A stretch of DNA of 64,000 nt from CAVWDU01 sp963753815 (GCA_963753815.1 CAVWDU010000003.1:620001-684000), one strand, 5' to 3'; positions 17,684 to 27,383 are shown, numbered from the stretch's first letter. Numbers and translations: made by a program. Notes: a model not told the origin generated them from the sequence alone.

Positions 17684-19315
17684 ATGAACGTGGTAGATAT
17701 CGTTCGCAACAAATTCCGCTTTTTCGCCATGATTTTTCTGGCGTTGGCACTTGCCGGCTGTTCCGGTGACGATGGCGACGATGGTGCTCCTGGCGTGGAC
17801 GGCGCGCCCGGAGCTGATGGCATCAGTTGCTGGGACCTGAACGAGAATGGCATCGCCGATCCAGAAGAAGATGTCAACGGTGATGGTGTCGTCGACGTAC
17901 AGGACTGCAACGCCACAGCCAGCGGCTCCTACGAGGCGGAGCAACTGCATATCGGCTATTTTACCGAGAACGAGTATAAGGGCACCGAATCCTGCATGAA
18001 CTGCCACGGTCTCGCCGGGGAAGACATGCTGGACAACCCCCACTTCACCTGGCAAGGCGTTGCCGCCAACATCACGGGGCATGAGGGCGAGATCCATGGC
18101 AAAAGGGATTTGCTCAACAACTTCTGTATCGCCGTGCCTTCAAATGAAGGACGCTGCTCACACTGCCACACTGGTTACGGCTATGCCGATAACACGTTCG
18201 CCTTCGATGATCGCAACACCGTCGACTGCCTGATTTGCCACGACCAGTCAGGCACTTACAAGAAAGGCAAAACCACCGCGGGCATGCCCGAGCCGGATGT
18301 CGACCTCGGCGCGGTTGCACGCAGTGTCGCCATGAATGGCGGTGTTCCCACCAACCAGAATTGTATTTTCTGTCACGCGTTTGCCGGTGGGGGTGACAAC
18401 GTCAAGCACGGCGACTTGGCCATGGCGATTGCAGATACCACGCGCGAGTTCGACGTTCACATGGGCAAGGACGGCGGTAACCTGAACTGCATCGATTGCC
18501 ACCAGGTCATGAAAGGTGCCGATGACAAGATCCTCGACCACGGGATTGGCGGCATGCCGATACATTCCATCGACGATGGCGACATGAAAGGCTGCGTCGA
18601 TTGCCATGGCAACCAGAACAGTATCCATAACGGGCTGTCAGTGCAACCGATTACCGACCGGCATAGCACGCTGGCCTGTCAGGTCTGCCATATCCCGGCG
18701 ATTGCGCGGAATCAATCGACCAAGGTTGAGTGGTACTGGGCGGACGCCGGCCAGGACATCGATCCTATCCCTGTTGATCCTGAGACCGGACGCGAAACCT
18801 ATGACAAGAAAAAGGGCACTTTTGTCTGGGCCAACAATGTCCGGCCGTCGCTACTGTACTTCGATGGCAAGTGGGACCGTATGATGATCAACACCAATGA
18901 TCAGTACTCCGAGGTACCCGTGGTGCTCGCCAAACCCACAGCGGACTACACGACGCCAGGGGCGATGATCTATCCGTTCAAGAAGATGATCGGCAACCAG
19001 CCCGCCGATGCTCAAAACAAGCGTATTCTGGTGCCGCATCTGTTCGGCCTCAATGCCGGGGAAAACCCCTATTGGGTCAAGTATGACTGGGACCTGGCCC
19101 TGCAGGATGCGTCGGCCTATACCGGGCAGCAGTACAGCGGAGAATACGAATTCGTTGACACGATCATGTACCTCACCGTCAACCACGAGATTGCGCCCAA
19201 GGAGCAGGCGCTGGGAATGGGCAATTTGTGCAATGATTGTCACTATGAAGAGCGTATCGACTGGCCGGCACTCGGGTGGAGCGCCGATCCGGTAGAGAAC
19301 GGGACGCGCCCGTGA
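17684..19315 (+). CDS. Octaheme c-type cytochrome lipoprotein, tetrathionate-reductase (OTR) type
   Basis: About 543 aa from MNVVDIV; an in-frame start at 17651 adds 11 residues. A lipobox (LALAGC) is followed by a collagen-like GAPGVDGAPGADG and a Ca-binding-like DLNENGIADPEED plus DVNGDGVVDVQDC. Exactly eight CXXCH sites follow: CMNCH, CSHCH, CLICH, CIFCH, CIDCH, CVDCH, CQVCH and CNDCH. Eight hemes with this spacing and the late VPHLFGLNAGENPYWVKYDW segment fit octaheme tetrathionate-reductase-type cytochromes, which can reduce tetrathionate, nitrite or hydroxylamine in vitro. It probably works on the outer face of a membrane. No quinol partner is adjacent. Confidence 0.87.
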   Translation: MNVVDIVRNKFRFFAMIFLALALAGCSGDDGDDGAPGVDGAPGADGISCWDLNENGIADPEEDVNGDGVVDVQDCNATASGSYEAEQLHIGYFTENEYKGTESCMNCHGLAGEDMLDNPHFTWQGVAANITGHEGEIHGKRDLLNNFCIAVPSNEGRCSHCHTGYGYADNTFAFDDRNTVDCLICHDQSGTYKKGKTTAGMPEPDVDLGAVARSVAMNGGVPTNQNCIFCHAFAGGGDNVKHGDLAMAIADTTREFDVHMGKDGGNLNCIDCHQVMKGADDKILDHGIGGMPIHSIDDGDMKGCVDCHGNQNSIHNGLSVQPITDRHSTLACQVCHIPAIARNQSTKVEWYWADAGQDIDPIPVDPETGRETYDKKKGTFVWANNVRPSLLYFDGKWDRMMINTNDQYSEVPVVLAKPTADYTTPGAMIYPFKKMIGNQPADAQNKRILVPHLFGLNAGENPYWVKYDWDLALQDASAYTGQQYSGEYEFVDTIMYLTVNHEIAPKEQALGMGNLCNDCHYEERIDWPALGWSADPVENGTRP

Positions 19316-19342
19316 GGTGAGGGCTACTGGCAACTTAAGTCT

Positions 19343-19712
19343 GTGGGGCGATAGAAATCCAGCCCCCAATCTCAGGCAACCACCCTGCTGCACTCATCGA
19401 AAGCGTGACACTAAGATCCCGATACCGTTGAGCTCGTTCCAGGTGCCGGCACAGATTAAACAGGTTGGCCGCCACCCCATCACGCCTCCGCTGGAGAAAG
19501 ACATCCACTACGTCACCATACTGAAAGCACTTCGCGGGGCAGGCTCTCCTGATCCACAGCGCGCCATAGATAGTTCTGTTTCCCGCTGATCTTCACGAAC
19601 ACTTCATCGATATAGAAGGTATCACCATAACTTCCGGTGTTTTCGCTTCAACCGGCGGGCATAAATGGCTCCGAACTTGATGCAGGGCCTTCCAACTGGT
19701 CAGCGTCTGTCA
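19343..19712 (-). mobile_element. IS6-family transposase remnant, copy 4, carrying a 28-bp insertion
   Basis: Read on the minus strand, pieces match sister copies: GGCCCTGCATCAAGTTCGG, the region encoding YIDEVFVKI, and the 3' end around 19368-19440. At 19520-19547 a 28-nt segment containing AAAGCACTTCGCGGGGCAGG interrupts the sequence between ACCAT and CCTGATCC, breaking the frame. Internal deletions also remove most of the C-terminal half. Dead element. Confidence 0.7.
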
Positions 19713-19841
19713 CCGCGGGAGTAATACTCGCTATTTGAGGGTGCGGCTAAAAGGCCTGCATACATCTGCTCCAAAATCCTGATCTGTTGTATAGTCTCGG
19801 TTTGACAATGTTAACAGTGGCAACAACAGAGGCTGACGCGC

Positions 19842-21138
19842 ATGGAAAACGCCCCGGATCAGAACGCGGAGCAGACCCCGGAAGAGTTTTACCGCTCCCC
19901 CACCACCACCCCCGAGGCGGACCCCTGGGCTGTAGCCACTGGAAGACATCGACCTCGCCACAGGCGCTATTTTCCAGGTCCAGAAACACCACGAGTACTT
20001 CAAGCGCCTGCGCCAGGAAAACCCGGTGCACTACCACGACAAGAACCCGGAAATCGGTCCCTACTGGTCGCTGACCCGCTATGAAGACATCATGGCGGTA
20101 GACAGCGATTACCAGCGGTTTTCCTCCGAACCGTCCATCGCATTGTTCGATGAGCTACTGGGCGAAGAGCGGGCACCCATGTTCATTGCCATGGACCCGC
20201 CCAGGCACGATGAGCAGCGCGGGGCCGTGTTGCCCGCCGTCGGGCCGGTGCGGCTGAAAGACCTTGATCAACTTATCCGCAGACGCACGGTGGAAGTGCT
20301 GGACGAGGTGCCCACGGGTACGCCGTTTAACTGGGTCGAGAAGGTCTCTATCGAACTTACCACCCGCATGTTGGCGACCCTGTTTGATTTTCCTTTCGAG
20401 GCGCGCCGCAAACTGACCTACTGGTCCGATATCATCACCACACCACCCATCCTGATGGGCCTCACCATCGAGGATCGCCTGAACCACCTTGCAGAGTGCC
20501 TGCAGACCTTTACCGCGCTTTTCAAGGAGCGCCAGTTCGAGGGCAATGAGAGTCAGGACTTTATTTCCCTGCTGGCCAATGACCCGGCCACGGCCGACCT
20601 GGACGGGGTGGAACTGCTGGGCAACCTGATGCTATTGATCGTCGGCGGCAACGACACCACCCGAAACTCCATGTCCGCGGGCGTGCTGTTCATGCACGAT
20701 AACCCCTCGGAGTTCCAGAAGATCAAGAACAATGAGTCACTGATTCCCTCCGCGGTATCGGAGATCATTCGCTACCAGACCCCCCTGTCCTATATGCGCA
20801 GAACCGCGAAGGAAGAGGTTGAGATCGCTGGCAAGCAGATTAAGAAAGGCGACAAGATCGCGATGTGGTATGCCTCTGGCAATCGCGATGAGTCTGTCTT
20901 CCCGGACGCGGACAGGTTTATCATCGATCGCCCCAATGTCCGCCGCCACATGGCCTTCGGGTTCGGCATCCACCGCTGTATGGGTAATCGCGTGGCCGAA
21001 GCCCAGCTGCGAATCGTGTGGGAGGAGATTCTCAAACGCTTCGAGCGGCTCGAAGTGGTCGGCGAGCCGGAGCGCGTTGAACACAGCTTTGTGCACGGCA
21101 TCAAGGACCTCCAGGTGATTGCACACCCCAATGGTTGA
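19842..21138 (+). CDS. CYP153-type cytochrome P450 with an N-terminal frameshift
   Basis: The body is a soluble class I P450: GPYWSLTRYEDIMAVD, FIAMDPPRHDEQR, SIELTTRMLATLFDFP, I-helix LLIVGGNDTTRNS, EIIRYQTP (ExxR) and heme loop FGFGIHRCMG with the Cys ligand. These are hallmarks of CYP153 enzymes, which hydroxylate the terminal carbon of medium-chain alkanes and fatty acids with ferredoxin and ferredoxin reductase. Translation from ATG 19842 reads about 32 residues, then one extra base near 19938 moves the frame to LEDIDLATGAIFQ. A GTG at 20026 could start a shortened protein lacking helix A. No redox partners are adjacent. Confidence 0.85.
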
Positions 21139-21146
21139 TTAAACGC

Positions 21147-21302
21147 CGGGATGGTCCGGCACTGTGTCGCAAGTTCGAAGACGCTACATCGAGGCAGGGT
21201 TGGCCGAACTATCTCAGCTCAGATAACGATCCACTATTCCAGTATCATCGATCGAAGGCTAACCTGGGCGTAATGGGTAAAATCGACCTCCAACGAATCC
21301 CG
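21147..21302 (+). pseudogene. Integrase-core (rve) transposase remnant
   Basis: A short frame reads LCRKFEDATSRQGWP, YLSSDNDPLFQYHRSKANL and then DLQRIP, matching the segment around the second catalytic Asp of IS481/IS3-type integrase-core transposases. Both flanking parts are missing. The rest of the 21139-21676 gap shows nothing else. Confidence 0.6.
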
Positions 21303-21676
21303 TTCAGAAAATTCCGGACCCGCACGGGCACAACTCAATCCCAGCGCATAACGACAGGAGGAAACCAGCAGCAGACCCACAACGATGTTTGGCAGTGAAA
21401 GCATTGGCGACGCTCCCATGTAAGCCAGTGATTCCGCCTGCAGCATGGCAAGCGGTGCTGAACGCTTAACCACTAACCACCCGCAGGTGGCTACAAATTG
21501 TCACCGGGTCGCACCGACAATCCCTGCGACATTATCCTGGAGGTCCATCGCCTGCGAGCCATGTTATACAAGCGTTCCTGCGGAACCCCGCCCCCACAAG
21601 GAACACATCCGGCGACGGTGTAGACTGTAAACCGGTCCGCGGCTGTACAACCGAACTGTACCCGAGGTGGGCGCCC

Positions 21677-22069
21677 TTATCCGGGCCGGTGCAGGCCGCA
21701 GATCTTGTGACCGTCCGGATCGAGGAAGTAACTCAGGTGCATGACACCCATAGCGCCCTCTCTCGGCCCCGGTGGATCTTCGACGCTGGTTGCCCCGCTG
21801 GCTACCGCGACATCGTGTAGTTCCTTCACCTGCTCGGGTGAATCACAGCGCAAGCCGAGGGTGGCCCCATTGGCGGTGCCGGCGGGTTCGCCGTTGATCG
21901 GCTCGGTGACGCAGAAAATAGACCCATCGTGGATGTAAAACAGACGAGTCTGGCCAGTTTCATTGACATTGACCATGGGCTCACCAGCGCCCAGGACCGC
22001 CAGCACCTTGTCATAGAATGCCCGGGCTCTCTCGATATCATTGGTGCCGATCATGATGTGACTGAACAT
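21677..22069 (-). CDS. VOC-family (glyoxalase/dioxygenase-fold) protein
   Basis: 131 aa from MFSHIMIGTND, preceded by GGAGA 6 nt upstream; the longer frame to 22189 has no ribosome-binding site. The two beta-alpha-beta-beta-beta modules are visible: SHIMIGTNDIERARAFYD with the first metal-ligand His, and MHLSYFLDPDGHKI with the C-terminal His and the conserved DPDGH. Likely a small cytoplasmic metal-dependent enzyme or a binding protein; the substrate is unknown. Single gene. Confidence 0.87.
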   Translation of the reverse strand: MFSHIMIGTNDIERARAFYDKVLAVLGAGEPMVNVNETGQTRLFYIHDGSIFCVTEPINGEPAGTANGATLGLRCDSPEQVKELHDVAVASGATSVEDPPGPREGAMGVMHLSYFLDPDGHKICGLHRPG

Positions 22070-22793
22070 GATTAGTCTCCGTTCGTTGCGTTGGATTACG
22101 GTTGCCAATGTAACGGATTCCTCGCCAGACAGAAACACCCGCCAACGCAGTCCGAAGGCCTGAGTCCGATCTCGCCGAAGAAAGCCCAATCTGACAGCAC
22201 ACGATCGCGCTAGACTCGGCTTCCTATCACTGCTTTTGAACCCATGCGTATCTCCAGGTCCGCAATTCTCACCAGGCCACCTACTTTGCTGTCATTTCAC
22301 AATGCAATAAAGAAACGTAAAATGCCGACTGCTGTTTCCACCCCGTAGTGGCAGGAAGCCCGGCCCCAAAGGGCCCGGCAAAGAAGTCATCGATGCCATT
22401 GGTGACATTAAGCAGCGCAATCCATGAGTTGGTTGTCCCGGCATGACCCGGCAGATCAATCTGGCGTTAAGGCTGACCCTGGATAGGGACACTGTTCGAC
22501 GTGTATTGGCAGCTCAACTCAAACCACCTTCTCGGAGCCGCGGACCTTCGCGCCTGACTAATATCCGGGCACGCAAAGGATAGTCTATGCAGCGTCGACC
22601 TGTTCCGCGCCGAGTCCATCACATTGAATAGTCACTGCCACATGTAGCGATATCTCAGCTGTTTCTGGAAAAGCTGGACTCTCATTTATTACAGTAGCTT
22701 CTATACTGCGTAGGCGAAAGCGCTTATTCATTCACCTTCTGTGTAACCAGCAGCATGGAAATGCCAACCAGACCAAGGCTATAGGTACCGAGT
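22070..22793. other. Gap with no recognised gene
   Basis: No frame of useful length has a recognisable product. The start of the ADP-ribosyltransferase-like gene lies at its right end, with a weak purine-rich site before ATG 22794. Base composition drops near 22680-22800, consistent with a promoter. Confidence 0.3.
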
Positions 22794-23645
22794 ATGACAA
22801 CAAATAAAATGTGTCAGTCACACATTGAGGGATTTCTTAATGATGTGAAGCGGGCAAACCCGAGATTTACGGAAAATCGCAGTAGCTTGAAGAACTTACT
22901 GGCGTACTTGCGCAACACCAATACGAACCCGGTACCATTCAACGTGCAAAAAGCGAAGCACCTGTGCGGGAATCCCAATGAACCACGATTGATGAAATAC
23001 GACACGGCACTAAAGAATCTCACAGCGGTCTGGTCAACCCCTAAGCCATACCCTGGCCTGGCAGTTGCAGTAGGTCGCTTGATGTTCCGGGGGGATGCAA
23101 GGCCCCCAAACCACATTTTTTCAAATGGTTTTTCCGCGCGTCAAGAGGGCCCGATGACTTACCGGAATCAAAAGGAGGACATCGATCCAAAGACTGCGGT
23201 TGCTATGAGCCCAAGTCCGTATGTCGCCGCAAACTTCCCTTTACCTGGCAACTGGGGGCCCAACGCATTCAACGACGCAACTAATTCTGACTGCTGGGTT
23301 TACGCGTGCTACATCGACACTGCCTACAACACAGCCGGACAGCAAGCATTCAACGCAATAGCCGGTTCTCCCGGCGCGCAGGCACTGCTATATGCTAGCG
23401 AAATGGCAACACCAGCGATTCCTGCCAATCGAATTCTCGGTGCAGTTCCAGTGGATAGAACATTTAACTGGGTACATATCCCAAAGCCTGCTGATTGGAT
23501 AAGCCGCGGCACCTTCAGCTTCAGAAAGGCACAGTGGACAACCAACAACGGATACACAGGCCCGGATAAACATGTTTACATCGCTTTACTGTTGACGGGT
23601 GCAAATCCCATGATCGGTGACTCAGTACGCCCATTCCCGAGTTAA
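22794..23645 (+). CDS. Predicted ADP-ribosyltransferase, pertussis toxin S1-like
   Basis: 283 aa. After an unrecognised 95-residue N-terminal part, the S1 motif chain appears in order: MFRGDARPP (Arg99) and IFSNGFSAR; then an Ser-x-Ser strand AVAMSPSPYVAANF (139-141); then CWVYACYIDTAYNTAG; then YASEMATPAIPANRI with Glu203. In pertussis toxin S1 the equivalents are YRYDSRPPEDVFQNGF, the STS region and QSEYLAHRRIPPENI. These R-S-E enzymes transfer ADP-ribose from NAD to host or rival proteins. There is no signal peptide, so delivery or target is unclear. No immunity gene or binding subunit is obvious; a REP/RAYT remnant follows. Confidence 0.7.
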   Translation: MTTNKMCQSHIEGFLNDVKRANPRFTENRSSLKNLLAYLRNTNTNPVPFNVQKAKHLCGNPNEPRLMKYDTALKNLTAVWSTPKPYPGLAVAVGRLMFRGDARPPNHIFSNGFSARQEGPMTYRNQKEDIDPKTAVAMSPSPYVAANFPLPGNWGPNAFNDATNSDCWVYACYIDTAYNTAGQQAFNAIAGSPGAQALLYASEMATPAIPANRILGAVPVDRTFNWVHIPKPADWISRGTFSFRKAQWTTNNGYTGPDKHVYIALLLTGANPMIGDSVRPFPS

Positions 23646-23702
23646 GAAACCCTCGCAAACACTGATGCCGAACAAGGCGCCCTGATGCGCAATTCTATTT
23701 AG

Positions 23703-23860
23703 AAGCCATCGCTAGCGATGATCGAATTCTTTGCCCGCGTAGACATCGGTTCCACACAGCAAGACCCGCCGCACGAGATGCAGTGATGGTACGGGGTACG
23801 GGTCAATGCGACTTGCGCACGGCGCGGCAGAATAGAACCTGAGACCCTCATTGTCGGCGG
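23703..23860 (-). pseudogene. 5' remnant of a REP-associated tyrosine transposase (RAYT)
   Basis: The minus strand reads LPRRAQVALTRTPYHHCIS, then after a frame break LLCGTDVYAGKEFDHR, which matches the first 45 residues of the RAYT at 51644. The HUH and Tyr regions are gone. Confidence 0.7.
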
Positions 23861-23864
23861 GTTG

Positions 23865-23899
23865 ATTGTGATTGAATTGCGGTGGGTGTCCCACTTGGC
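23865..23899 (+). repeat. REP-like repeat, GGTGGGTGTCC family
   Basis: GTGATTGAATTGCGGTGGGTGTCC is shared with 52739-52764, upstream of the intact RAYT. Here it sits in the same position before the RAYT remnant. Confidence 0.6.
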
Positions 23900-24172
23900 A
23901 TTCACTTGGCATTGTTGCTCTCAATGACTACCGGTGGAAGAACCATTGTACCGGCTTGTTTCAACTACCAATGGCTGCTTGAATTTGGAATTCGCCAGGG
24001 CACAGGTCGATCAACACCTTGAACACTGTGGCAGTAGCCGCCGACCCGAACGCCACGAGCCAGGGCCTACTGGTGGTGTTGAACCCCGCCGCGGCCGCAC
24101 AGCTATCGGTGCCGTTTTGACAGTAGTCAGCGATGCTGCTAGCGTGAAGACACAGTCTGAGTGGGAGCGGGT

Positions 24173-25423
24173 ATGGACTGTAGAGCGATCGCCGTTGGCA
24201 CGGCGTTGGTCTGCCTCACGGCCTGTAAAATCGTCATCGAAGTTCCCGAGAATGGGTCGATCGAGACGCTATCGGGCGCGATCGAGTGTGATACCGGCGA
24301 GACCTGTAGCGTTGAAGTCGTCGATGTGTTCTTCGATGAGACCTTCATCGCCAAACCAAACCAGGGCTATGCTTTCGACGGCTGGAGGAAAGCCGAGCGG
24401 CACTTCTGCGGGGGCTCCAACTCGCCCTGCCGATTATTCACCGCTTTTTTCGGGGGCAACGATGCCCTGCTCGACATACTGCAATCCAACGCAGAATTCT
24501 ACCTGACCCCACAGTTCAGGCAGCCCGATACATTCTCGGTGAGGGCTGACATGCCGGTAGGGGGCGTGTCGCGGGCTTCCTGTGTTGTCGGTGGCAGGCT
24601 CTACGCGTTCGGCGCGGGCTGGAAAACCGGCGAGACCCTTGACTCAACGCAACGCTACAATCCCATCTCCGACAGATGGTCCCGGCGCGCTCCCATACCT
24701 GCAGAGCGTGCGTGGGCGACCTCCGCAGCGCTCAACCGGGAATGCTATCTCATCGGTGGGGCGGAGGGCTCGACCGTCGGTGGGGCGGAGGGTTTGACCG
24801 TCACTTCCCGTGCATCCATCTACAATCCCGCAGGCAACCGATGGCGCGAGGGAACGCCTTTGCCGGAGGCGTTGTTCAGCGCAGGGAGCGCTGCAGTGGA
24901 TGGCAAGATCTATGTCGCGGGTGGCAGTAGCGGGTTTCTTGCATCGGTGGCGCCCGTCACTGCTGGTCTCTGGATCTACAACCCGGAAACCGACCGTTGG
25001 TCCAGTGGTGCGCCCATGCCAACGGCGCGAAGGCGGCTGGCACTGAACGTCATCGATGGGCTGATTTACGCGTCCGGGGGAGACCTCGCCCGAAATAGTC
25101 CCACGGATGTGGTTGAGGTCTATGATCCTGAGGTCGACGAGTGGTACAGCGCTACGTCTATGCCCGAGCCTCGAACAGCGCACGCTGCCAGCGTATTCGA
25201 CGGCAGGCTGTATGTCTTCGGCGGCTTCTCTACACCCCCGGGACTTGCCAGCACACTTGTGTATGACCCTGCTCGCGACCGGTGGCGGACGCTGGCGGAT
25301 ATGCACGAGGCTCGCGGTGACATCACAGCTGGCACAGTGGGTAACCGAATCCTGATTCTGGGCGGCAGGGATGCAGACCACAACGGCGCACCCTTATCCC
25401 TCACAGAGACGTACTCTCCCTGA
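24173..25423 (+). CDS. Kelch-repeat lipoprotein
   Basis: About 416 aa from MDCRAIAV; a GTG 12 nt earlier is also in frame. The lipobox LTAC at about residue 18 predicts lipid anchoring. Residues 25-115 form a small Cys-containing domain (GYAFDGWRK, HFCGGSNSPC) like bacterial Ig-like or repeat cell-surface modules. From about 125 come five or six Kelch blades with GGRLYAFG, YNPISDRW, YLIGG, GKIYVAGG, YDPEVDEWY, GRLYVFGG and YDPARDRW, enough for a beta-propeller. Probably a surface binding protein. It contains a 24-nt tandem duplication. Confidence 0.87.
   Translation: MDCRAIAVGTALVCLTACKIVIEVPENGSIETLSGAIECDTGETCSVEVVDVFFDETFIAKPNQGYAFDGWRKAERHFCGGSNSPCRLFTAFFGGNDALLDILQSNAEFYLTPQFRQPDTFSVRADMPVGGVSRASCVVGGRLYAFGAGWKTGETLDSTQRYNPISDRWSRRAPIPAERAWATSAALNRECYLIGGAEGSTVGGAEGLTVTSRASIYNPAGNRWREGTPLPEALFSAGSAAVDGKIYVAGGSSGFLASVAPVTAGLWIYNPETDRWSSGAPMPTARRRLALNVIDGLIYASGGDLARNSPTDVVEVYDPEVDEWYSATSMPEPRTAHAASVFDGRLYVFGGFSTPPGLASTLVYDPARDRWRTLADMHEARGDITAGTVGNRILILGGRDADHNGAPLSLTETYSP
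24755..24802 (+). repeat. 24-bp in-frame tandem duplication inside the Kelch gene
   Basis: Two adjacent 24-nt units (24755-24778, 24779-24802) differ at two positions and encode GGAEGSTV then GGAEGLTV, inserting eight residues in one propeller loop. Confidence 0.85.
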
Positions 25424-25547
25424 ACACGAGTTGAGGCTGGGTATCCCGTCACAGCTGTTGCTCAACCAGGCCCCGATCTGCGTGCAACCAAAGCCAAGCG
25501 TCGCTAGCGGATAGGCCGCCCCGCGAGGCTTTCGGGCCTTTGACCGA

Positions 25548-27383
25548 TCACAGCACCTTGGTAAATATCGCGCAGAAAAAGCCCATCAGTGTGCAAAAGC
25601 CAACAAGTGAACCGCCTTTGATGTAAGCCTCGGGCAACATGGTCTGCGCGATCATAGTGAGCATCGCTCCGGCTGCCAGCCCCTCCAGGAATGGAAAATA
25701 CACAGGATCCGAAAGGTCCATCATCAGTTTCCCCAGAGCCGCACCTACCCCGGTGAGTAGCATGATGGAAGTCCACATGAGTAATATGCGGGTGCGACTG
25801 AACTTCTCATCGGCCATGCCTCGGGAACTGGATAGGGCCTCGGGATAGTTGGACAGGAACAAACCGACCACCAGCGACAGACTGATGCCTGCCGGACCGA
25901 GGCTGGCCCCGATCACCAGCGACTCAGGAATACCGTCAAGTAAAATACCCAGCCAGATCGCCACTGGGGCGCCGCTGTGTTCACTGGACTCAACACCCTC
26001 CTCCAGCAGGCTGGGTGGTGGTGTACCCCCTTTCACCGCCTTCAGTGCGTGCGCTACCCAGTCTTCCACTTTCCCACCATCCAGGTGGTAGCGCTCACGC
26101 AGATAATCGCGGACGCCGGGTCCCTGAAGGTAGGCGACCAGACGATGGCGTATGTCGGGATAATGGGCGATCAGCTGCTCGAAGTCTTCCCGGCGCAGGG
26201 TCCACGCGCCACAATCACGCAATACCCGGGCGGAAACTGTATGACGCACCCCGGCGAGGAAAGCGCGCACGCCCACGCCATCGCCCGCCTCATAGCGAGT
26301 GGGCAAAATGCGATGGGCCGCATCGACCAGGGTAACTCCACCTGCCTCAAGGATGAACAGGCGATCTGCCGGATTGCCCTCACTGAATAGTAGATCACCA
26401 GGCTGGTAGCGTCGATAAATCAAATGCATGGCCAACCAATTGGCTTCTTCAGCCGACAGGTCTTCCAGCCAGGGCATGCGATCGAGTTGGTGGGCAAAGG
26501 CCCTGAATTCATCCGCGCGGCGCTCTACTGGCCGGGCATCAGGAAGACGCCCATCCGCCTCAAGTGTGACATTGGCTTCTTCAAGCCAGCCCCTGGCTTC
26601 ACTGGCTTGCATACCCTGGTGCTCAGTCAGGTAACGGAAAATCCGAGGATGGCGCAACCAGCGCTGAACCGCCTGCCTGAATCCCACGGACTCCGTCAGC
26701 AACCGACGCAGGCTGGCCTCGGTAATTCGCCAGCCCCAGGTCGGCTCGGTTGCAGTGGCCTGAAAGCAGTGCGCGGAGCCAGTGACAAGGGAGTCCACTC
26801 CAAACGCCGCGTCCGCGACTACCCGCCGTACCTTCCGGGGCGCGCTAGCTCCATCGCCTATGTCCTCAACCTGAATCTCACCCTTGATCACCACAAACAT
26901 CGCGTCGGAGGGATCTCCCACCCGGAACACCTGTGTTCCACGGGCGTAATACCGTGGCTCGATCTCCTCAGCCAGGCTCTTGAGCTCAGCGCTGGATAAA
27001 CCCTGAATGGCGTCCGTACGGTCCAGTTGGCTGAAAATACGATGCAGCTGGCGCCGGGTTTCCCGTCGAGAGTGGTGGACGGTGGTGGAGATCTTGCGCC
27101 GGAATCCACCGTAGTCATTGACGATGTGGTTGAGGCCAATAAACAGCAGGCCACCGCTGATAAAGCCAGTAAACAGGGCACCGTAGTGTCCCAGCTGCAA
27201 TACGGGTGCCACCAGGTCAATGGTGAGCGCCGCCAGTAGCGCGCCACCGCCAAAGGCCATCAAACCTGCGACTACCCGCGCCTCGGGCTTCCAGAAAAAC
27301 GACGTCAGCGCCCCCAGCGGCAGGGACAGCGCACTCAACAGGCCAATGCCAAAGGCCATCCACACCAGGTTGTGCTCAGTCAT
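25548..27383 (-). CDS. ZIP-type metal permease interrupted by cyclic-nucleotide-binding-like domains
   Basis: About 611 aa from MTEHNLVW (an earlier in-frame start at 27452 lacks the hydrophobic context). Three membrane spans open the protein (residues 1-85). A roughly 380-residue soluble insert follows with two cNMP-binding-like beta-rolls: YARGTQVFRVGDPSDAMFVV and YQPGDLLFSEGNPADRLFIL. Membrane spans resume with ILLDGIPESLVIGASL, the ZIP metal-site helix, and FLEGLAAGAMLTMIAQTMLPEA. This suggests transport of zinc or another divalent metal gated by a bound ligand. The two halves flank the insert like a split transporter. Confidence 0.82.
   Translation of the reverse strand: MTEHNLVWMAFGIGLLSALSLPLGALTSFFWKPEARVVAGLMAFGGGALLAALTIDLVAPVLQLGHYGALFTGFISGGLLFIGLNHIVNDYGGFRRKISTTVHHSRRETRRQLHRIFSQLDRTDAIQGLSSAELKSLAEEIEPRYYARGTQVFRVGDPSDAMFVVIKGEIQVEDIGDGASAPRKVRRVVADAAFGVDSLVTGSAHCFQATATEPTWGWRITEASLRRLLTESVGFRQAVQRWLRHPRIFRYLTEHQGMQASEARGWLEEANVTLEADGRLPDARPVERRADEFRAFAHQLDRMPWLEDLSAEEANWLAMHLIYRRYQPGDLLFSEGNPADRLFILEAGGVTLVDAAHRILPTRYEAGDGVGVRAFLAGVRHTVSARVLRDCGAWTLRREDFEQLIAHYPDIRHRLVAYLQGPGVRDYLRERYHLDGGKVEDWVAHALKAVKGGTPPPSLLEEGVESSEHSGAPVAIWLGILLDGIPESLVIGASLGPAGISLSLVVGLFLSNYPEALSSSRGMADEKFSRTRILLMWTSIMLLTGVGAALGKLMMDLSDPVYFPFLEGLAAGAMLTMIAQTMLPEAYIKGGSLVGFCTLMGFFCAIFTKVL

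Noticed and set aside
19800..19816. TTGACA plus TGTTAACA as a promoter/operator before the P450 gene
   Set aside because: No matching -10 box at the proper distance, so the support is too weak to annotate.
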